From assembly GCF_029094545.1 (NCBI RefSeq), contig NZ_CP117835.1, forward strand, positions 3,080,001 to 3,144,000: a stretch of 64,000 nt of DNA, in the 5' to 3' direction. Below, one piece after another: positions 25,805 to 33,866 of the stretch. Source of the DNA: Alkalihalophilus pseudofirmus (GTDB taxonomy: Bacteria > Bacillota > Bacilli > Bacillales > Bacillaceae_D). Both the position numbers and the translations under genes were made by a program. The first letter of the stretch is position 1; each line of letters begins with the position of its first letter. The notes under the pieces were generated by a model that searched no databases, was not told the DNA's origin, and worked only from the letters and a program-made list of their open reading frames with translations.

Positions 25805-26784
25805 TAACGATACACCTCTTTTTTCAACACAAGGCCTTGGGCATCATAGTACCTTACCGGCGCATCATTTTTCGTTTGCTCAGACAAGCCAGTAATTTCA
25901 AGCATGAGCCGATCACTAAACGCTGCCTCAAATTGAGAGAGATAAGGATGATCGCCACAAAGCAGCATTTGGCCCATTTCTCCCTCGCCTTTTAACACAT
26001 TAAACTGATAGAAATTCATTACTTTTTCTACTTCACGGACACATTCTTCAATGGCTTCTTCCATTTCTTCCTCTTCCTTTGTCCATGCTAGACGGGTCAC
26101 ATCCCCTTCACCTGTTAAAGACCAGCCTTCCTGGTCAAGTTCTGAGAGAATCGTGCTTAAAAATAAAGGATGATGACCTTTAAAAATAGTAATCGTTGTG
26201 ACCATTGCGTCAATCTGCACTTGAATAACATAGGCTCCCGTCTCAACTTGTCCATTTTCAAAAAACAATCGGTAAGCTGAAAGCGTTGAAAGATCAGCTG
26301 CATTCGGTTTCAAATGGACTTCAGAAAAGGCATCTATGTATTGATTAAGAACGGATTCTCTCGAAGCAAAGAGCAGTACTTCCTTTTGACCGTCACGCAT
26401 CCCAATTACTTTAAAGTCAAAAATCGGATCATCAAACGGCAGCAAAAGGCTCTCTCCTAAATCTAAATAAAGCTGCCCTTTCACTTCTTCATCGGGAATT
26501 GTCCCATCGATAAAGTGGGTGCGAATAATCGTATGCTGCTGCGGCAGGCAAAATTGTATCCGTTGTCTTTTAAGCTTCCATTCCTCCACACATTCAGCCA
26601 AAATCGTCACAAAGGTCGTCATGTCTTCAATTTGGCCGTTAACGACAATCCCAACAGGCAAGTAGCGCTCTTTTATTTGAGAGATTTGCAAGAGATCTGG
26701 CTGCTTGCTTCCTATATATCGAATAACATGATCTTTAATAATAAAGGCATGCCGCTTTTGGTTCGGTTGTTGAAAAAGGTTCAT
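25804..26784 (-). CDS. pilM: PilM-like actin-fold pilus assembly ATPase
   Basis: 326-residue cytoplasmic protein of the PilM/FtsA-like family. Visible features include the early strand VIRYIG, the EEVKGQLYLDLGESLLLPFDD block typical of PilM near residue 90, LNAADLSTLS-like DLSTLSAYRLF near 190, and LLCGDHPYLSQFEAAFSD near 280. It would bind the PilN N terminus and couple the cytoplasmic motors to the membrane complex. The nucleotide motifs are weaker than in classical PilM, so ATP binding is uncertain. Confidence 0.85.
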   Translation of the reverse strand: MNLFQQPNQKRHAFIIKDHVIRYIGSKQPDLLQISQIKERYLPVGIVVNGQIEDMTTFVTILAECVEEWKLKRQRIQFCLPQQHTIIRTHFIDGTIPDEEVKGQLYLDLGESLLLPFDDPIFDFKVIGMRDGQKEVLLFASRESVLNQYIDAFSEVHLKPNAADLSTLSAYRLFFENGQVETGAYVIQVQIDAMVTTITIFKGHHPLFLSTILSELDQEGWSLTGEGDVTRLAWTKEEEEMEEAIEECVREVEKVMNFYQFNVLKGEGEMGQMLLCGDHPYLSQFEAAFSDRLMLEITGLSEQTKNDAPVRYYDAQGLVLKKEVYR

Positions 26785-26832
26785 CTTTTATTCACCATTT
26801 CTCTTTAAAAATAACTTCTTATACGTAGTTTA

Positions 26833-27594
26833 CTATAAGAATAGACCTATGTACCATTGGACTAGAGAATTTCCATAAAAATATGCCGTTAGTGCTCCTA
26901 GTACGATAAAAGGGCCAAATGGAATCGGCTTTTTGCGTTTTACTTTTCCAGCTGCCATCCCGATACCAGCAATGATTGTTCCATATAAGCATGAAAAGAA
27001 AAAGGCAAGCAGCACATCATGCCAGCCAAGAACAAGTCCAAGCACAGCAAACAGCTTAATGTCTCCGCCACCCATTCCGCCTCTGCTGATCACCGCAATA
27101 AGGAGCAGCAACCCAAATCCAACAGCCGCCCCCACAAGACTAGACCACCATGGATCAAGCGGTGCTACCGCCAAACGTAAAAGCAGGAAGAGCGGCGTAA
27201 AAAATAATAGGATTTTATCTGGAATTAACATGTAGCGGATATCGCTGACAAAAATAATAGCAAGGAGCGAAATAAGTAAAAGAGCCACAATTAATTCATA
27301 CGACCAGCCAAGCAACACGTAAGCCCCGCTGAACGACAACCCGGTCACGAGTTCTACAATCGGGTAAAGCGGAGAAATTTTCGTTCCACAGCCGCGGCAC
27401 TTCCCCTTTTGAAATAGATAAGAAAAAACAGGGATCAGCTCCCGCGTTGATAAATCACGGTCACAGGTTGTACAATGCGAGCGCGGGGCGACAATCGATT
27501 CCCCCGCCGGCACACGCAGCCCAACCACATTAAAAAAGGACCCAAACGTCAGGCCGAAGACAAATAAATAACCAATAAACAACCAATCAACCAT
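26833..27594 (-). CDS. comC: Prepilin leader peptidase / N-methyltransferase
   Basis: 253-residue polytopic aspartic protease of the PilD/ComC family that removes the prepilin leader and methylates the new N terminus. It has paired CxxC zinc motifs (CTTC, CRGC at about 43-71), and the two catalytic aspartates in FVSDIRYMLIPD and GGMGGGDIKLF, with about eight membrane segments. ATG chosen with GGAGG five bases before. Its place between folC and spoIIB equals that of comC in B. subtilis; here it also serves an adjacent pilin and the pilMNO genes. Confidence 0.95.
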   Translation of the reverse strand: MVDWLFIGYLFVFGLTFGSFFNVVGLRVPAGESIVAPRSHCTTCDRDLSTRELIPVFSYLFQKGKCRGCGTKISPLYPIVELVTGLSFSGAYVLLGWSYELIVALLLISLLAIIFVSDIRYMLIPDKILLFFTPLFLLLRLAVAPLDPWWSSLVGAAVGFGLLLLIAVISRGGMGGGDIKLFAVLGLVLGWHDVLLAFFFSCLYGTIIAGIGMAAGKVKRKKPIPFGPFIVLGALTAYFYGNSLVQWYIGLFL

Positions 27595-27636
27595 CAAGGC
27601 CTCCTAAGGTGTAAGGATTTTCTGAATTTGTGTAGT

Positions 27637-27665
27637 GAAAAAGCCTATCGAGGGGATAGGCTTTT
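27637..27665 (-). terminator. Intrinsic terminator after the pilin gene
   Basis: AAAGCCTATC/GATAGGCTTTTT hairpin with T-run on the minus strand, right after the pilin stop at 27670. With the leader terminator it isolates the pilin gene as its own transcript. Confidence 0.9.
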
Positions 27666-27669
27666 GATA

Positions 27670-28131
27670 TTATTCATCATCTTTACAAATATTATCTCTA
27701 GAGTCGCTACTGAGATCTTGGGAGCTAAGACCCTCAAAAGTACTTCCTTCAGTCCCTATATTACATTTTCCACCAGAATAAGTCATTGCAATGTTTGGAG
27801 TATTGTTCTCAAAACCAACAGTATAAGTTACTTCCCCCTCCCCCCAAGGGTTAACAAGTTCTTCATGATATTCTGCAATAGCTCCATTAGTTGTAGAATT
27901 ATAAGTAATACTACTATCAATATTACCACCACCTGCTGAATACAACCTTGCAGCATTCAACACTTGTTGGGCATTTGATATTGCTGAGTCCTTCTTACTA
28001 TTCTCAATAATATTTCCAATACTCGGCACTGCAATCGCAGCAATAATTCCTAAAATCACAACAACAGCCAACAGCTCAACCAACGTTAAGCCTTTTTCAT
28101 TCTTCGTCTGTTTCAACCATCTTTTCATCAT
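27670..28131 (-). CDS. Type IV pilin precursor
   Basis: 153-residue prepilin: a 14-residue positively charged leader ending KG, then LTLVELLAVVVILGII, the class III signal with Glu5 of the mature protein. The N-terminal helix runs to about residue 65. Two C-terminal cysteines (KCNIG and NICKDDE, 30 residues apart) could form a D-region disulfide, as in major pilins. GGAGG is well placed before ATG. It is the only pilin in the locus, has its own leader and terminator, and is the likely major subunit. ComGC-like in its N terminus, but longer. Confidence 0.93.
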   Translation of the reverse strand: MMKRWLKQTKNEKGLTLVELLAVVVILGIIAAIAVPSIGNIIENSKKDSAISNAQQVLNAARLYSAGGGNIDSSITYNSTTNGAIAEYHEELVNPWGEGEVTYTVGFENNTPNIAMTYSGGKCNIGTEGSTFEGLSSQDLSSDSRDNICKDDE

Positions 28132-28196
28132 CTTCGTATCCTCCGTTTTTCATTTTTCATCTGTTCACGCGTCTTCAGTAACTCTCTGCAACATAG

Positions 28197-28233
28197 AAAA
28201 AACCAATCCTGCATGTAGTCATGACAAAATTGG
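28197..28233 (-). terminator. Riboswitch-linked leader terminator before the pilin gene
   Basis: Minus strand CCAATTTTG (28225-28233) pairs with CAGGATTGG (28203-28211) and is followed by TTTTTT, 66 nt before the pilin ATG. The 5' arm is also the 3' end of the aptamer at 28225-28306, so ligand-bound aptamer and terminator should be mutually exclusive. Confidence 0.75.
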
Positions 28234-28306
28234 CCGGTTGCACTAGCTGCTCCAAACTACCCAAGTGCCCATGTACAGATAGCTTTTCATCACGTTCCAT
28301 ATGAAA
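28225..28306 (-). promoter_or_regulatory. c-di-GMP-II class riboswitch aptamer upstream of the pilin gene
   Basis: In RNA sense this leader reads GAUGAA (28286-28291), then GGGCACUU (28263-28270), a variable hairpin, and AGUGCAACCGGCC (28232-28244). The combination GGGCACUU...AGUGCAACCGxCC, with GCACU pairing to AGUGC and the CCG forming the pseudoknot, is the conserved core of the c-di-GMP-II riboswitch class best known from Clostridia. It lies in the 5' leader of the pilin gene and overlaps an intrinsic terminator, giving a complete expression platform. Ligand identity follows from the class and is not shown directly. My hand fold of the P1 helix is weak. Confidence 0.8.
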
Positions 28307-28394
28307 TTCGTATACTTTTATAAGTATAAATGTCTAGTAGATTGGTTCTACAGAAATCATACTGGCAAATCCTTCATTTGTCTAGCAAAATTTT

Positions 28395-29603
28395 CTATCC
28401 AACCGCATCAAATATTTCAAACATCGGAATTGCTATCGCTGCGACAATTACACCGACCACAGCTGCCAAAATGACAATCATAACTGGCTCTATTAATGCT
28501 TTAATTTGGTCTGTTCCCGCTTCTACTTCTGAATCATAGAAATCTGCTACTTTATCAAGCATCGTATCTAGTGACCCTGTTTTTTCACCGACTGCAATCA
28601 TTTGCGTCACTAAAGGAGGGAATACCCAATGCTTATGCATCGGTTCTGCAATCGATTCCCCTCGTTCTAATGAATTACGAGATTCGCGGATCACTCGGGC
28701 AATTACTTCGTTTCCAGCAATCCTCTCTACAATTGAGACAGACTGCAATATCGGCACAGAGCTTGAAAACAGCGAGCTTAATGTTCTTGTCATTCGCGCG
28801 AGCGCTGCTTTTTGCAGCAGCTTTCCGAAAATCGGCATCCGCAGAATAAACAGATCGCGATAATACCTAAGCTCCGCTCGGTCATTCACGATTTTCAACA
28901 GCACGATAACTAAAATAACGGCCAGCGGCAGAAGCCACCATAGTCTGCTGAATATCTCTCCTGCCTGAAGCACAAGCACTGTAATCATCGGCAGCTCGGC
29001 ATTAAAGCTTGCGAACATATCAGCAAATGTTGGGACGACATAGGATAATAGAAAGATCACAATGATGATCGCCACAAAACCGACCACAATCGGGTACGAC
29101 ATTGCAGACATCACTTTCTGTTTTGTTTTATGCTGTTTCTCATAATAGCTCGCAAGCCGCTCTAGGATATCATCTAAATTACCGCCAAGCTCGCCTGCTT
29201 TGGCCATATTTACAAATAACGGCGGGAACACTTTCTTTTGATTTTCAGCCGCTTGTGAAAACGGATTCCCCGCACGTAATTCGTCCTCTACATCATGTAG
29301 GGCTGCTTTAAGTTTTTTAGAAGACGTCTGCTCACGCAAGATTACAGTAGCATCAACCACTGAGATCCCCGCTTTTAACAGCGTCGCAAACTGCCTTAAA
29401 TAAATCACAAAATCTTGTGAGCGCACTCCGCCCGCACCTAGCTCGATTTCCATATCGAGAATACTTTTGGATTCATTCAGCTCTCTCACAGCTACCCCGT
29501 CTTCTCTCAGGATGAGACGAGCCTGCTTTTCTGAAGGAGCCTTCACTTTTCCTTTCTTCACATGTCCTCGCCGGTCACGTCCTGAATATTTATAAACGCC
29601 CAT
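28395..29603 (-). CDS. pilC: Type IV pilus inner-membrane platform protein PilC
   Basis: 402-residue GspF/PilC platform. An N-terminal 60-residue soluble part (YSGRDRRGHVKKGKVKAPSE) is followed by two homologous T2SSF domains at about 68-190 and 270-395, each ending in a membrane segment; the final block reads LIEPVMIVILAAVVGVI. It anchors the assembly and retraction motors. ATG begins directly after the pilT stop. Confidence 0.95.
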   Translation of the reverse strand: MGVYKYSGRDRRGHVKKGKVKAPSEKQARLILREDGVAVRELNESKSILDMEIELGAGGVRSQDFVIYLRQFATLLKAGISVVDATVILREQTSSKKLKAALHDVEDELRAGNPFSQAAENQKKVFPPLFVNMAKAGELGGNLDDILERLASYYEKQHKTKQKVMSAMSYPIVVGFVAIIIVIFLLSYVVPTFADMFASFNAELPMITVLVLQAGEIFSRLWWLLPLAVILVIVLLKIVNDRAELRYYRDLFILRMPIFGKLLQKAALARMTRTLSSLFSSSVPILQSVSIVERIAGNEVIARVIRESRNSLERGESIAEPMHKHWVFPPLVTQMIAVGEKTGSLDTMLDKVADFYDSEVEAGTDQIKALIEPVMIVILAAVVGVIVAAIAIPMFEIFDAVG

Positions 29604-30644
29604 TTACATCCCACTTTCACTTACGTACGCGCTAACTGTTTCATACTCCACCGCACCTGAGTCGACTAATTCTTTAATTGACATCTCAAGCGTATGCATC
29701 CCGCTTGCACGGCTCGTCTGCATCACGCTGGGTATTTGGTGGATTTTCTCGTTGCGGATAAGGTTTTTCACAGCTGCATTATTCACTAGGATTTCCGTTG
29801 CCGCTCGTCTTCCTTTTCCATCTGCTGTTTTAAATAACCGCTGAGAGATAACGGCTCCTAAGACGGAAGCTAGCTGAATGCGGACTTGCGGCTGCTGCTC
29901 TGGCGGGAACACATCGATTACACGGTCAATCGTTGCCGGGGCATCCGTTGTATGCAATGTCCCTAATACAAGATGTCCTGTTTCTGCTGCCGTGATTGCA
30001 ATCGAGATTGTCTCTAAATCACGCATTTCCCCTACTAAAATAATATCAGGGTCCTGCCTTAAGCAGCCTCTTAGCCCGTTTGCAAAGTTTTGCGTATCAA
30101 ATCCCACTTCACGCTGATTTATAATCGAGCGTTTATGCTTATGTAAATACTCAATCGGGTCCTCAAGCGTAATAATATGTTTATTTGATTGTTCATTGAT
30201 CTCATTAATCATTGCAGCCAGAGTGGTCGACTTCCCGCTACCGGTCGGACCTGTTACAAGCACTAGTCCTTGAGGTTTTTGGGCAATCTCTTTTAACACT
30301 TCAGGCATCGAAAGATCATCGAGTGTAGGAATTTTCGTCGGCACAACTCGGATCGCAAGACATACACAGGAGCGCTGGAAGTAGGCATTCACACGAAAAC
30401 GCGACACTTTCGGAATGCCGTGTGAGAAGTCAAGCTCTCCCCGCTTTTGGAACACCTTCCACAGATTTTCCGATAAAATCGCACGTGCCATTCCCTCCGT
30501 GTCAGCCGGCTTTAACACGGTTTCTCCGTGATGAGCAAGTTCCCCGTTTATACGGATGACAGGCGGCACCCCAACCGTCAGGTGAATGTCTGAGGCACCC
30601 ATTTCAAACGCTTCAATTAGTAAAGATTCCAGCTTTTCTTTCAT
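29604..30644 (-). CDS. pilT: Type IV pilus retraction ATPase PilT
   Basis: 346-residue hexameric AAA-like motor. Walker A GPTGSGKST is near residue 132, the Asp box and Walker B follow with ILVGEMRD, and His box GHLVLGTLHT. The PilT-specific C-terminal motif is present as AVKNLIRNEKIHQIPS, near AIRNLIRE of known PilT, separating it from PilB-type extension ATPases. A functional retraction motor is not part of the classical B. subtilis competence pseudopilus. The ATG at 30644 fits GAGGAG spacing better than the first ATG at 30659. Confidence 0.95.
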   Translation of the reverse strand: MKEKLESLLIEAFEMGASDIHLTVGVPPVIRINGELAHHGETVLKPADTEGMARAILSENLWKVFQKRGELDFSHGIPKVSRFRVNAYFQRSCVCLAIRVVPTKIPTLDDLSMPEVLKEIAQKPQGLVLVTGPTGSGKSTTLAAMINEINEQSNKHIITLEDPIEYLHKHKRSIINQREVGFDTQNFANGLRGCLRQDPDIILVGEMRDLETISIAITAAETGHLVLGTLHTTDAPATIDRVIDVFPPEQQPQVRIQLASVLGAVISQRLFKTADGKGRRAATEILVNNAAVKNLIRNEKIHQIPSVMQTSRASGMHTLEMSIKELVDSGAVEYETVSAYVSESGM

Positions 30645-30668
30645 CTTATCACTCCTCATATCTCTCCT

Positions 30669-32339
30669 TTACTCATCCATTGCCACACGCAGTACTTCTT
30701 CGATTGTCGTTAACCCCTGCTTTACTTTGAACAAACCATCATCTATTAAGAAGATCATCCCTTGTTTCATTGCATAATCACGGATCGTGCTCATTGATTT
30801 GTTGTTCATCATCATTTGACGAATATCATCGGTTACCATTAATACTTCCTGAATTGCCAGTCTTCCTTTATAGCCTGTCGCATTACAAGACGGACAGCCG
30901 CTCCCTCTTTTTACTTTAGAAGGTTTGATGCCGCGTTTTTCAAACAAATTCCGCTCCATTTCTGTCGGCTCAAATTCTTCTGCACACAGCGGACATATTT
31001 TTCTCACAAGACGCTGCGCTACAATACCAGATAACGAAGAGACGACTAAATACGGCTCGATCCCCATATCAATCAGACGAGGAATCGTTGCAATCGCGCT
31101 GTTTGTATGAAGTGTGCTTAATACGAGATGTCCCGTCAGAGAAGCTCGGATTGCTATTTCAGCGGTTTCCGTATCACGGATTTCCCCAACCATAACGATA
31201 TTAGGGTCTTGCCTTAATACCGATCGCAGGCCGGCAGCAAATGTCAGCCCTACTTGAGCGTTCACCTGCACTTGATTGATGCCCTCAATTTGATATTCAA
31301 CCGGGTCTTCAATCGTAATAATATTCACTTGCTCTGAGTGTACGTGGTTAAGTGCTGCATACAGTGTAGATGATTTACCAGACCCAGTAGGACCCGTAAT
31401 TAAAATAAGACCCGACGGCTGTTCAATCATTTTAAGGAACCGTTGATGATTAATTTTATTAAAGCCGAGTTGTGACAGCTTATTCAGCGTACTGCCAAGG
31501 TCTAAAATCCGGATCACGACCTTTTCTCCGTAAACGGTAGGCAGCGTTGAGATCCGCAAATCAATCGGTGTCATTTGTATTGATGTTTTAATCCGGCCGT
31601 CTTGCGGGAGGCGGACTTCTGTAATATTTAAATTCGCCATGATTTTCAAACGGGCTACAAGTGAATTTTGAATCCGTTTTGGATACACCCGCTCTGTTTT
31701 TAACACCCCGTCCACACGGTAGCGAATGACTATTTTCTTCTCCATTGGATCAATATGAATATCACTCGCTTTTTGAACGAGACCCGCTTGTAAAATTTGA
31801 TTAACGAGCTTTATGACCGGAGCATCTTCCTCATCTGCATCAGCCGGATTCGCATTTGCAAGCGCCTCTAGATCCTTTTCATCGAGTTCCGCCTGCAAAA
31901 ATGCATCGTCTAATTGATAATGGCGTTCGATCGCTTGTTCAACCTCATCTTTTGTCGCAATAGCCGCCTCAATTTGAAACCCTGTCGACATTCTCAGATC
32001 ATCTATCGCATAGTAGTCCATCGGATCGACCATCGCGACATACATCATGTTTCCTTCTTTTTTTAGCGGGATCAATTGATTTCTCATCGCAAATTCTTTT
32101 GGCACCATTTTCATCAATGATGTATCAATTGGGTAACGAAAAAGGCTGACATGTTTGATGCCAAGCTGAACCTCAAGTGCTTCAATCAGCTGTGATTCTG
32201 ATATATAATTTAATTCTAAAAGGGCATCACCTAATTTCTGCCCTGGCTTCTTACTCCCAAGCGCCTGCTTTAACTGCTCGCTTGTTAAAATGCCGGCATC
32301 CACTAATAAATCCCCTATCCGTTTACGTACCCGAGCCAT
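30669..32339 (-). CDS. pilB: Type IV pilus extension ATPase PilB
   Basis: 556-residue GspE/PilB motor. N-terminal MshEN-like domain (about 1-140, with RIGDLLVDAGILT and QKLGDALLELNYI repeats), N2 domain with ASDIHIDP near 192, Walker A GPTGSGKSS at 316-324, Walker B MVGEIRD near 385, and a zinc knuckle of Cys449, Cys452, Cys482 and Cys485. MshEN domains are known c-di-GMP receptors in some PilB/MshE proteins; whether this one binds is open. First motor gene of pilB-pilT-pilC. Confidence 0.96.
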   Translation of the reverse strand: MARVRKRIGDLLVDAGILTSEQLKQALGSKKPGQKLGDALLELNYISESQLIEALEVQLGIKHVSLFRYPIDTSLMKMVPKEFAMRNQLIPLKKEGNMMYVAMVDPMDYYAIDDLRMSTGFQIEAAIATKDEVEQAIERHYQLDDAFLQAELDEKDLEALANANPADADEEDAPVIKLVNQILQAGLVQKASDIHIDPMEKKIVIRYRVDGVLKTERVYPKRIQNSLVARLKIMANLNITEVRLPQDGRIKTSIQMTPIDLRISTLPTVYGEKVVIRILDLGSTLNKLSQLGFNKINHQRFLKMIEQPSGLILITGPTGSGKSSTLYAALNHVHSEQVNIITIEDPVEYQIEGINQVQVNAQVGLTFAAGLRSVLRQDPNIVMVGEIRDTETAEIAIRASLTGHLVLSTLHTNSAIATIPRLIDMGIEPYLVVSSLSGIVAQRLVRKICPLCAEEFEPTEMERNLFEKRGIKPSKVKRGSGCPSCNATGYKGRLAIQEVLMVTDDIRQMMMNNKSMSTIRDYAMKQGMIFLIDDGLFKVKQGLTTIEEVLRVAMDE

Positions 32340-32351
32340 CTCTCTTCACCT

Positions 32352-33863
32352 CTATTCTTCACCCTTCACTTTAGGCTTCTCCGACTCACCATTCCCATCG
32401 TGGGAAGTTCCGTTATCAGACTGCCCCGGGGTTTTGTTTGTATCGTTTCCATTTCCATTTTCAATCCCGCTTCCACCGCTGTTCCCATTGCTATTTCCAT
32501 TTCCATTTCCATTTCCATTGTTATTCTCAGACCCATTTCCACCCTCATTTCCGCTGCTTGGTCTATCAGATGGCGGGTATGGCTCACCCGAACCATTATC
32601 TCCCGGCGGTACAGGTGTTATGACTGCATCTCCTCCTGGCGGTAATGGGTATATGACAGACGACGGAATAGCTGGGTTACTGTTCTCAACCGGCTCTTCA
32701 TCAACAGGCGTTTCTTGTAAACTCCACTCTTCAATTTTGTGCTGAGGCGGGTAGTAATCAATGCCGATTTTCTTTTTCATGATGACGTCGCCTTCTAGCG
32801 AGCGTTCGATGTGATACACATGAACAGAATATCCTGGTGCGCCCTCACTTATGACCTCTTTATCCCCAATGTGGCGGTCAGGTGAGAATTGAACGATTGT
32901 ACGCGGAGCGATTTCCTCTTGCTGCTCTAGTAACAGCTGATAATCATGGATAAATGATTTTCCAATTAACTCAATTGATAGTTGACTGTTATCGTAGCTA
33001 GTTTGCAATACGTAATCATAGTAGTTAGGGTTGTATACTTTAAGATCCATCGATTGAGCCGACACACTTGCTGCGTAGCCTGCTTCGGTGTAATCCGGCA
33101 AAGTCAGCCCCGTATGACGTTCAACGACTTGAATATTCGTCTGGCCAAACAATTGAAACAGGGCAGCTGCCAGCATATCGAGTCCTTGACTATCAACTAA
33201 AGGCTGCCGCAGTTCTCTGAGCGTTTCTTGCACAGAAAATACACTTCTCCCGCTTACTTCATAGCCGTTTAATGCCTCTGTCCATTGCGGCAGATACGTA
33301 GATTCCAACTGAGAAAGCTGCACGGATGCGACACTCACCTCTTCTAATTGAAAAGCTTGTTCAAAATGTCTGCTTAATTCAAATGACACTCGCTTCTCCT
33401 TCATCGACTGAAGTTCTTCTTCAATCGATGAAGCTAAGGAATCGTAATCTACCCACTCGGATATTTGATAGCGGGATAGAGACTGGACCGCATCACGCAA
33501 ACGCTGTTTATTCACAACAGCATAAATCTCTGCCTGCCTGTGGGAAGCGGCTTCCGTTAGAGCCTGATCGACTTGAAATTCAATGACATCACTCGGCAGG
33601 ATGGCTGTTTCTTCAAATAGATATAAAGAGAGGCTCGCCTGCTCATACCACGTATTCACTTCATCTTCTATTACTTGTTTGGCCGCATTTTGCTCCATAC
33701 CGACTACTGATACACCGGCAATTTCCGTTCCCGTTTCATAAGCCCCCTTCTTCCACCACAAGTCTCCCAAAACGGCGGACCCGCCAACTGTGACAGTAAA
33801 AAGAAAAGCAGTAGATCCTATTAGAAGCAAAAAAGCGCGCAAGAATGGTTGCTGCATCAACAT
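32352..33863 (-). CDS. Pilus-locus VanW/G5-like envelope protein
   Basis: 503-residue protein with an N-terminal transmembrane anchor (about residues 9-30). A central region with IQVVERHTGLTLPDYTEAG near residue 245 matches the C-terminal half of VanW domains, but the usual GGGICQ motif is not present. It is followed by a G5-like strand (GAPGYSVHVYHIERS near 345) and a Pro/Gly/Asn-rich tail of about 110 residues with (GN)n repeats and no LPXTG. This layout suits a wall-spanning tether. It is 12 bp before pilB and starts 4 bp after the upstream gene's stop, so it is co-transcribed with pilus genes. Function unknown. Confidence 0.7.
   Translation of the reverse strand: MLMQQPFLRAFLLLIGSTAFLFTVTVGGSAVLGDLWWKKGAYETGTEIAGVSVVGMEQNAAKQVIEDEVNTWYEQASLSLYLFEETAILPSDVIEFQVDQALTEAASHRQAEIYAVVNKQRLRDAVQSLSRYQISEWVDYDSLASSIEEELQSMKEKRVSFELSRHFEQAFQLEEVSVASVQLSQLESTYLPQWTEALNGYEVSGRSVFSVQETLRELRQPLVDSQGLDMLAAALFQLFGQTNIQVVERHTGLTLPDYTEAGYAASVSAQSMDLKVYNPNYYDYVLQTSYDNSQLSIELIGKSFIHDYQLLLEQQEEIAPRTIVQFSPDRHIGDKEVISEGAPGYSVHVYHIERSLEGDVIMKKKIGIDYYPPQHKIEEWSLQETPVDEEPVENSNPAIPSSVIYPLPPGGDAVITPVPPGDNGSGEPYPPSDRPSSGNEGGNGSENNNGNGNGNGNSNGNSGGSGIENGNGNDTNKTPGQSDNGTSHDGNGESEKPKVKGEE
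32445..32530. repeat. Hexamer repeats encoding the Gly-Asn tail
   Basis: Runs of TCCATT on the plus strand, encoding alternating Gly-Asn in the C-terminal tail of the VanW/G5-like protein. The unit is a multiple of three, so copy-number change would alter tail length without a frameshift. Confidence 0.8.
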
Positions 33864-33866
33864 TCG

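Noticed and set aside
28203..28306. c-di-GMP-I (GEMM-I) riboswitch before the pilin gene
   Set aside because: The leader lacks the GGCAAA and ACGCAAAGC elements of that class; the GGGCACUU...AGUGCAACCG core fits c-di-GMP-II instead.
32445..32530. CRISPR array
   Set aside because: The short TCCATT units are a coding microsatellite with no spacers; no other spaced direct-repeat array was found in the window.
32352..32745. Overlapping frames in the repeat tail of the VanW/G5-like gene
   Set aside because: All frames stay open because of the TCCATT hexamer; only the minus frame continuous with the upstream gene has domains and a ribosome binding site.
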